Source of the DNA: JBBDSJ01 sp040905025
GTDB taxonomy: Bacteria > Pseudomonadota > Gammaproteobacteria > Methylohalomonadales > Methylohalomonadaceae
Length of the DNA stretch: 13,603 nt
Direction of reading: 5' to 3'
Assembly: GCA_040905025.1 (NCBI GenBank)
Contig: JBBDSJ010000005.1
Coordinates: 1 to 13,603, forward strand
Shown here piece by piece: positions 12,651 through 13,603 of this stretch. Position 1 is the first letter of the stretch; each line of letters opens with the position of its first letter. The position numbers and the translations under genes are program-made. A model generated the notes under the pieces. The model searched no databases and was not told the origin of the DNA. It saw nothing but the letters and a program-made list of their open reading frames with translations.

Positions 12651-13603
12651 TTATTCGTCCTCACGACCCACCAGCACGGTCACAAAATCATCCAGTGACA
12701 AACGCCGCTGGAAGGCATCCACGATCTGTTCGGCCGTGACTGCTTCAACCCTGGCATTGAATGTGTCCAGGTAGTCCAGCGGCAAATCATAAAATCCCAG
12801 CATGGCCAGATAGCCGATAATGTTGCTGTTGCTGTCAATGCGCAGCGGAAAACCGCCGGTGATATTTTGTATTGATGATTTCAGCTCGGCTTCGTTCGGG
12901 CCGTTGGCAATAAACAATTTGATCTGCTCACGTAACAATGCCAGCGCGGCTTCGGCCTGCTCGGTGCTGGTCTGCAAACCGGCAACAAACGGGCCGGGTT
13001 GCTGCAGCGGCATCATGTAACTGTAGACACTGTAAGACAGGCCACGATCTTCACGAATGGTCTCAAACAGGCGCGACACCATCCCGCCACCGCCGAGCAC
13101 ATGATTGCCGACATACAGCGGAAAGTAGTCCGGATCGTCACGTTGCAACAGTGGTGTCCCCAACAGAATGTGCGTTTGTGCCGACGGAAAACTTATCGTG
13201 ACTTGTTGCGCGTCGGCGGGTTCAACTGCAGGTAATGCCGGCAACGGCTCACCCGTCGGCAGATCGGCGGTAACGTCTTCGGCCAACTGTTCGGCTTCAC
13301 TGCGTGACAGTGCGCCGACAATCGCGACCATGGCATTTGCACTATGGAAATGACGTTCATAAAAGCCAACCAGATCAGCGCGCGTCAGGGCTTCAACACT
13401 GGCCACGGTGCCGGCCTTTGGATGGCCATAGGGATGATCGCCATACAGCGATTTGAAAAAGGCATCTGCCGCCACCGCGCCGGGCGACTGCCAGCGGGCC
13501 TGAATGCCGGTCAGGGTGCGCTGGCGCTCACGCGCTACATCCCGCTCTGGAAAGTCCGGCTGACTCATTACCTTGCGCAACATATCGACTGCCGTCGCCA
13601 GCG
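12651..13603 (-). CDS. M16-family zinc peptidase homologue, C-terminal part (5' truncated by window edge)
   Basis: About 317 codons are visible and the frame stays open past the last base, so the start lies outside. It shows the linker PDFPERDVARERQR, the conserved DHPYGHPKAGT segment, LVGFYERHFHSANAMVAIVG at the domain boundary, and the C-terminal domain landmark REDRGLSYSVYSYM, which supplies Arg/Tyr substrate contacts in M16B peptidases such as PqqL and mitochondrial processing peptidase relatives. The HxxEH zinc motif would be upstream, so catalytic status cannot be judged. In many gammaproteobacteria two M16 genes precede rsmD and one has lost its zinc site; this is the copy nearest rsmD. 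It is probably envelope-located, but no signal is visible. Confidence 0.9.
   Translation of the reverse strand, partial: LATAVDMLRKVMSQPDFPERDVARERQRTLTGIQARWQSPGAVAADAFFKSLYGDHPYGHPKAGTVASVEALTRADLVGFYERHFHSANAMVAIVGALSRSEAEQLAEDVTADLPTGEPLPALPAVEPADAQQVTISFPSAQTHILLGTPLLQRDDPDYFPLYVGNHVLGGGGMVSRLFETIREDRGLSYSVYSYMMPLQQPGPFVAGLQTSTEQAEAALALLREQIKLFIANGPNEAELKSSIQNITGGFPLRIDSNSNIIGYLAMLGFYDLPLDYLDTFNARVEAVTAEQIVDAFQRRLSLDDFVTVLVGREDE

Overview
The window looks like chromosomal DNA from a gammaproteobacterium of moderate GC content. The best taxonomic clue is the minus-strand block M16 peptidase - rsmD - coaD - ggt at the right end, an order I remember from Pseudomonas and relatives. Codon use, Shine-Dalgarno sites and the NemR/NemA-like genes agree with this. 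I see no rRNA, tRNA, insertion sequence, phage gene or CRISPR array.

Layout. (1) 1-312: the 3' end of a zinc alcohol dehydrogenase gene (+) and a hairpin terminator. (2) 313-825: a minus-strand gene for a small exported glycine-zipper protein with a His/Tyr/Arg-rich repeated tail. (3) 826-7159: a plus-strand cluster. It has a TetR repressor of the NemR/AcuR type, a 44-codon cysteine-containing small ORF, thioredoxin, an Old Yellow Enzyme ene-reductase, a short-chain dehydrogenase (ATGA overlap), a zinc-free quinone-reductase-like enzyme, and a secreted two-propeller protein that joins a PQQ-type sugar dehydrogenase to an SMP-30/gluconolactonase-like domain. It ends at a strong bidirectional terminator (7130-7159). 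Two near-identical 18-bp operator-like sites (15 of 18 bases match) lie before and after the repressor gene. One sits inside the repressor's promoter and the other just before the small ORF. (4) 7191-8663: a two-domain PPK2 polyphosphate:AMP phosphotransferase (-). (5) 8926-9759: a HAD-superfamily hydrolase (+), divergent from it, with an unusual motif I. (6) 9770-13603: ggt, coaD, rsmD and a partial M16 peptidase, all minus strand and probably one transcription unit.

How they may work together. Cluster (3) reads as an electrophile and carbonyl/quinone stress operon. A cysteine-bearing NemR-like repressor would release its operators when modified by reactive electrophiles. The products would include flavin- and NADPH-dependent reductases for activated alkenes, carbonyls and quinones, with thioredoxin restoring thiols. 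This is inference from families and operator placement. The fused sugar dehydrogenase/lactonase may feed electrons to the respiratory chain and may be only loosely tied to this role. The most unusual items are the paired operators with an apparently leaderless repressor mRNA, the three-cysteine small ORF, the dehydrogenase-lactonase fusion, and the HAD protein with Asp-x-His in place of Asp-x-Asp.
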